Assembly (NCBI GenBank): GCA_024404335.1
Contig: JAKSQA010000054.1
Coordinates: 1-6,790, forward strand
DNA: 6,790 bases
Direction: 5' to 3'
Origin: Mailhella sp.
GTDB lineage: Bacteria; Desulfobacterota; Desulfovibrionia; Desulfovibrionales; Desulfovibrionaceae
Part shown: piece after piece, positions 5,367 to 6,790 of the stretch
Layout of the letters: the number at the start of each line of letters is the position of its first letter
Position numbering within the stretch: the stretch's first letter is position 1
Made by a program: the position numbers and the translations under genes
The notes under the pieces: generated by a model
The model's database searches: none
Told to the model about the DNA's origin: nothing
What the model saw: only the letters and a program-made list of their open reading frames with translations

Positions 5367-6422
5367 TCAGTCGAGGATGCCGCCCGCGAGGACGAAGCCG
5401 TCCTCGTCGTAGACGGCCGCGATCTGTCCCGGGGCCGGGGGGAGCTGCGGTGTCCCGAAGCGGATGAGGAGCCTTCCGTCCCGGGCGGTGACGGCGGCCG
5501 GCACGGGCTTCTGCCTGTAGCGTATGCGCACGAGCAGCCTATCCGGCCACAGGTCCGGGGGTACCATGAGATTGGCCTGTGAGGCGGTGCATTCCGCAGT
5601 GGCGAGCATTTCTTTCGGCCCCACGGAGAGCGTGTTGGAGGCCGCGTCGCGCCGCAGGGCGTAGAGAGGCTCCTTCCAGGGGATGCCGAGGCCGCGGCGC
5701 TGGCCTTCGGTGTACCGCCAGAGGCCCTGGTGCCGGGCGATGATGCGGCCTTCCTCTTCTCCGGGAGCCGAAAGCACGGCCGGGCCCGGGCCGGGGAGTG
5801 TGATGAGGCCCTCCTGCTGCCGTTCGAGCAGCCACGCGCAGTGGTCGTCGCCGGGGATGAAGCATATCTCCTGGCTTTCAGAAGGCAGGGGGGGCGTGTG
5901 GCCGCGCTCGGCAAGCCATGCGCGTATCGCCGTCTTCGTGCGGGCGGCAAGGGGGAATACGCAGCGCCGCAGGCGCTCGATGGGCACGAGGGCGAGGAAG
6001 TAGCTCTGGTCCTTGGAGCCGTCGGCACCCGTGTGCAGCGTCCTTCCATACAGAGGGTGTTCGTCCATGGAGGCGTAGTGCCCGGTGGCGTAGACGTCGC
6101 AGTCCTGCAGGGAGAAGTCGAGGAGCCTGCCGAACTTCATGGCCCTGTTGCAGAGCGCGCACGGATTGGGGGTGCGGCAGCGCGCATGCTCTTCGGCGAA
6201 GGGTGTCATGACATGGGTGCGGAAATCCTCCGTCAGGTCGGCCACGCGGAACCGCACGCCGAGCCGGGCGCAGAGCTCCTCAAGGGCGGGGACAGGCGAG
6301 CCACCCGGAGGAGAGGGGATGAAGCGGGCGTGGACGGCGGTGACGTCGTGGCCTTCTTCAAGGAGTGAGAGCAGGGCGAAAAGGCTGTCCGTCCCGCCGC
6401 TGACGGCGATGGCTGTTTTCAT
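5367..6422 (-). CDS. mnmA: tRNA-specific 2-thiouridylase MnmA
   Basis: Thiolates U34 in the anticodons of tRNA-Lys, -Glu and -Gln, activating the base with ATP. The 351-aa protein has the PP-loop motif SGGTDS at residues 8-13, NPCALCN with C91 at the position of the catalytic nucleophile, ATGHYA at 112-117, and C187 in SQEICFIPGD, the second conserved cysteine; a C-terminal beta-barrel tRNA-binding part follows. The start at 6422 (MKTAIAVSGG) is preferred over the longer frame to 6554 because family members begin directly at the PP-loop, and GGAG lies about 8 nt upstream. C88 stands where E. coli MnmA has an aspartate, forming CxxC with C91; three-cysteine forms have been linked to a [4Fe-4S] cluster. 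The stop is TGA. No functional link to the neighbouring heme genes is evident. Confidence 0.96.
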   Translation of the reverse strand: MKTAIAVSGGTDSLFALLSLLEEGHDVTAVHARFIPSPPGGSPVPALEELCARLGVRFRVADLTEDFRTHVMTPFAEEHARCRTPNPCALCNRAMKFGRLLDFSLQDCDVYATGHYASMDEHPLYGRTLHTGADGSKDQSYFLALVPIERLRRCVFPLAARTKTAIRAWLAERGHTPPLPSESQEICFIPGDDHCAWLLERQQEGLITLPGPGPAVLSAPGEEEGRIIARHQGLWRYTEGQRRGLGIPWKEPLYALRRDAASNTLSVGPKEMLATAECTASQANLMVPPDLWPDRLLVRIRYRQKPVPAAVTARDGRLLIRFGTPQLPPAPGQIAAVYDEDGFVLAGGILD

Positions 6423-6459
6423 GGGCAAACTCCGTTCGTCCGGTGCGCCGGACATGCGG

Positions 6460-6488
6460 AGTCTGCCACGCGCGGGCCGGGCGTGCAA
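6460..6488 (-). promoter_or_regulatory. Possible weak promoter for mnmA
   Basis: On the minus strand, TTGCAC (6488-6483) and CAGACT (6465-6460) are 17 bp apart, but each matches only about half of the consensus. Between it and the ribosome binding site lies the inverted repeat GTCCGG-TGCG-CCGGAC (6438-6453). The spacing and location are right; the hexamers are poor. Confidence 0.28.
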
Positions 6489-6547
6489 GGTGCGCCGCAC
6501 ATGAAGACCGCCGGAAAGACGATCTCCAAGAAGCAGGGAAGATGCTG

Positions 6548-6576
6548 TTGCCAAGGCGGAACGGAGGGGATATGCC
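6548..6576 (+). promoter_or_regulatory. Possible promoter for the lipoprotein gene
   Basis: TTGCCA (6548-6553) and TATGCC (6571-6576) are 17 bp apart, upstream of the lipoprotein start. The -10 is weak at its last bases. The perfect 14-bp palindrome GCGGGAATTCCCGC (6584-6597) lies just downstream, around the expected transcription start, where an operator could sit. Confidence 0.33.
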
Positions 6577-6628
6577 TTGAACGGCGGGAATTCCCGCTAC
6601 CTTAAAAACAAGGCGGAGGTTCTCCGGT

Positions 6629-6790
6629 ATGAAAGGCATATTCGCATGCGCTGCGGCTGCGGCGCTCATGGTTCTTACGGGATGCTCGGGCATGGCCCTT
6701 CATAGAGGATATGATGATTCGAGCCGGTCGTTCATCTCCCAGGCGAAGCCGCAGGTCGCGGTCAGGGCCGCGGAGGGCTTCGGGCTCCTC
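6629..6790 (+). CDS. Putative lipoprotein, N-terminal part
   Basis: 54 codons from ATG at 6629, open to the right edge. The protein starts MKGIFACAAAAALMVLTGCS: one lysine, a hydrophobic alanine-rich core, then the lipobox LTGC with C19 as the lipidated cysteine. It would be exported by Sec and anchored by signal peptidase II. GGAGG (6615-6619) lies 9 nt before the ATG, which fixes the start. The visible mature part (GMALHRGYDDSSRSF and on) matches no family I recognise. It is transcribed away from mnmA, with about 200 bp between them holding likely divergent promoters. No function is proposed. Confidence 0.8.
   Translation, partial: MKGIFACAAAAALMVLTGCSGMALHRGYDDSSRSFISQAKPQVAVRAAEGFGLL

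Noticed and set aside
4391..6049. A 552-codon minus-strand frame spanning ahbC, the gap and mnmA
   Set aside because: Wrong frame of two well-identified genes and crosses their promoter; Arg/Pro/Ser-rich product typical of a GC shadow.
6423..6554. A longer MnmA start at 6554
   Set aside because: The extra 44 residues are not family-like and lack a good ribosome site; the PP-loop begins properly at 6422.

Overview
The window looks like chromosomal DNA of a GC-rich, strictly anaerobic bacterium of the Desulfovibrionaceae (sulfate reducers and their gut relatives). The main reason is the siroheme-dependent heme pathway: HemB, two radical-SAM enzymes recognisable as AhbC and AhbD, and an AsnC/Lrp-fold siroheme decarboxylase subunit. 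This pathway is typical of Desulfovibrio-type bacteria and many archaea. Genus assignment is inference; no rRNA or marker search was possible. Five complete or near-complete genes and one partial gene lie on the minus strand; one partial lipoprotein gene lies on the plus strand at the right edge.

Reading right to left (direction of minus-strand transcription): a truncated lipoprotein gene (6629 to the edge, plus strand) diverges from mnmA (5367-6422, tRNA U34 2-thiolation). After a 299-bp gap with a good sigma70-type promoter comes ahbC (3883-5067), closed by a strong intrinsic terminator (3828-3860). An AEC-family transporter (2636-3571) follows. A second good promoter (2564-2592) and a structured GC-rich leader then precede a tightly packed operon hemB - ahbD - ahbA/B. 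Its genes overlap by TGATG (hemB/ahbD) and ATGA (ahbD/ahbA/B), and the last gene runs off the left edge.

The heme genes fit one route. HemB makes porphobilinogen; siroheme is made by enzymes not in this window; AhbA/B decarboxylates siroheme to 12,18-didecarboxysiroheme; AhbC removes the acetate side chains to give Fe-coproporphyrin III; AhbD oxidatively decarboxylates two propionates to give heme b.

The most important observation is an in-frame amber codon (TAG, 361-363) inside ahbD. The reading frame continues past it for 43 more codons, encodes the expected second half of the C-terminal Fe-S (SPASM-like) cysteine set, and ends in a TGA that overlaps the next start codon. The gene is therefore 229-1410 with an internal stop at codon 350, not a naturally shorter gene. 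It could be a nonsense mutation, an assembly error, or readthrough/suppression; the sequence alone does not decide. Secondary points are a His-rich GGHP repeat at the AhbD N-terminus, a tRNA T-arm-like hairpin in the hemB leader, a three-cysteine MnmA, and inverted repeats in two promoter regions. I did not find a wholly new system such as a defence island, CRISPR array or mobile element.
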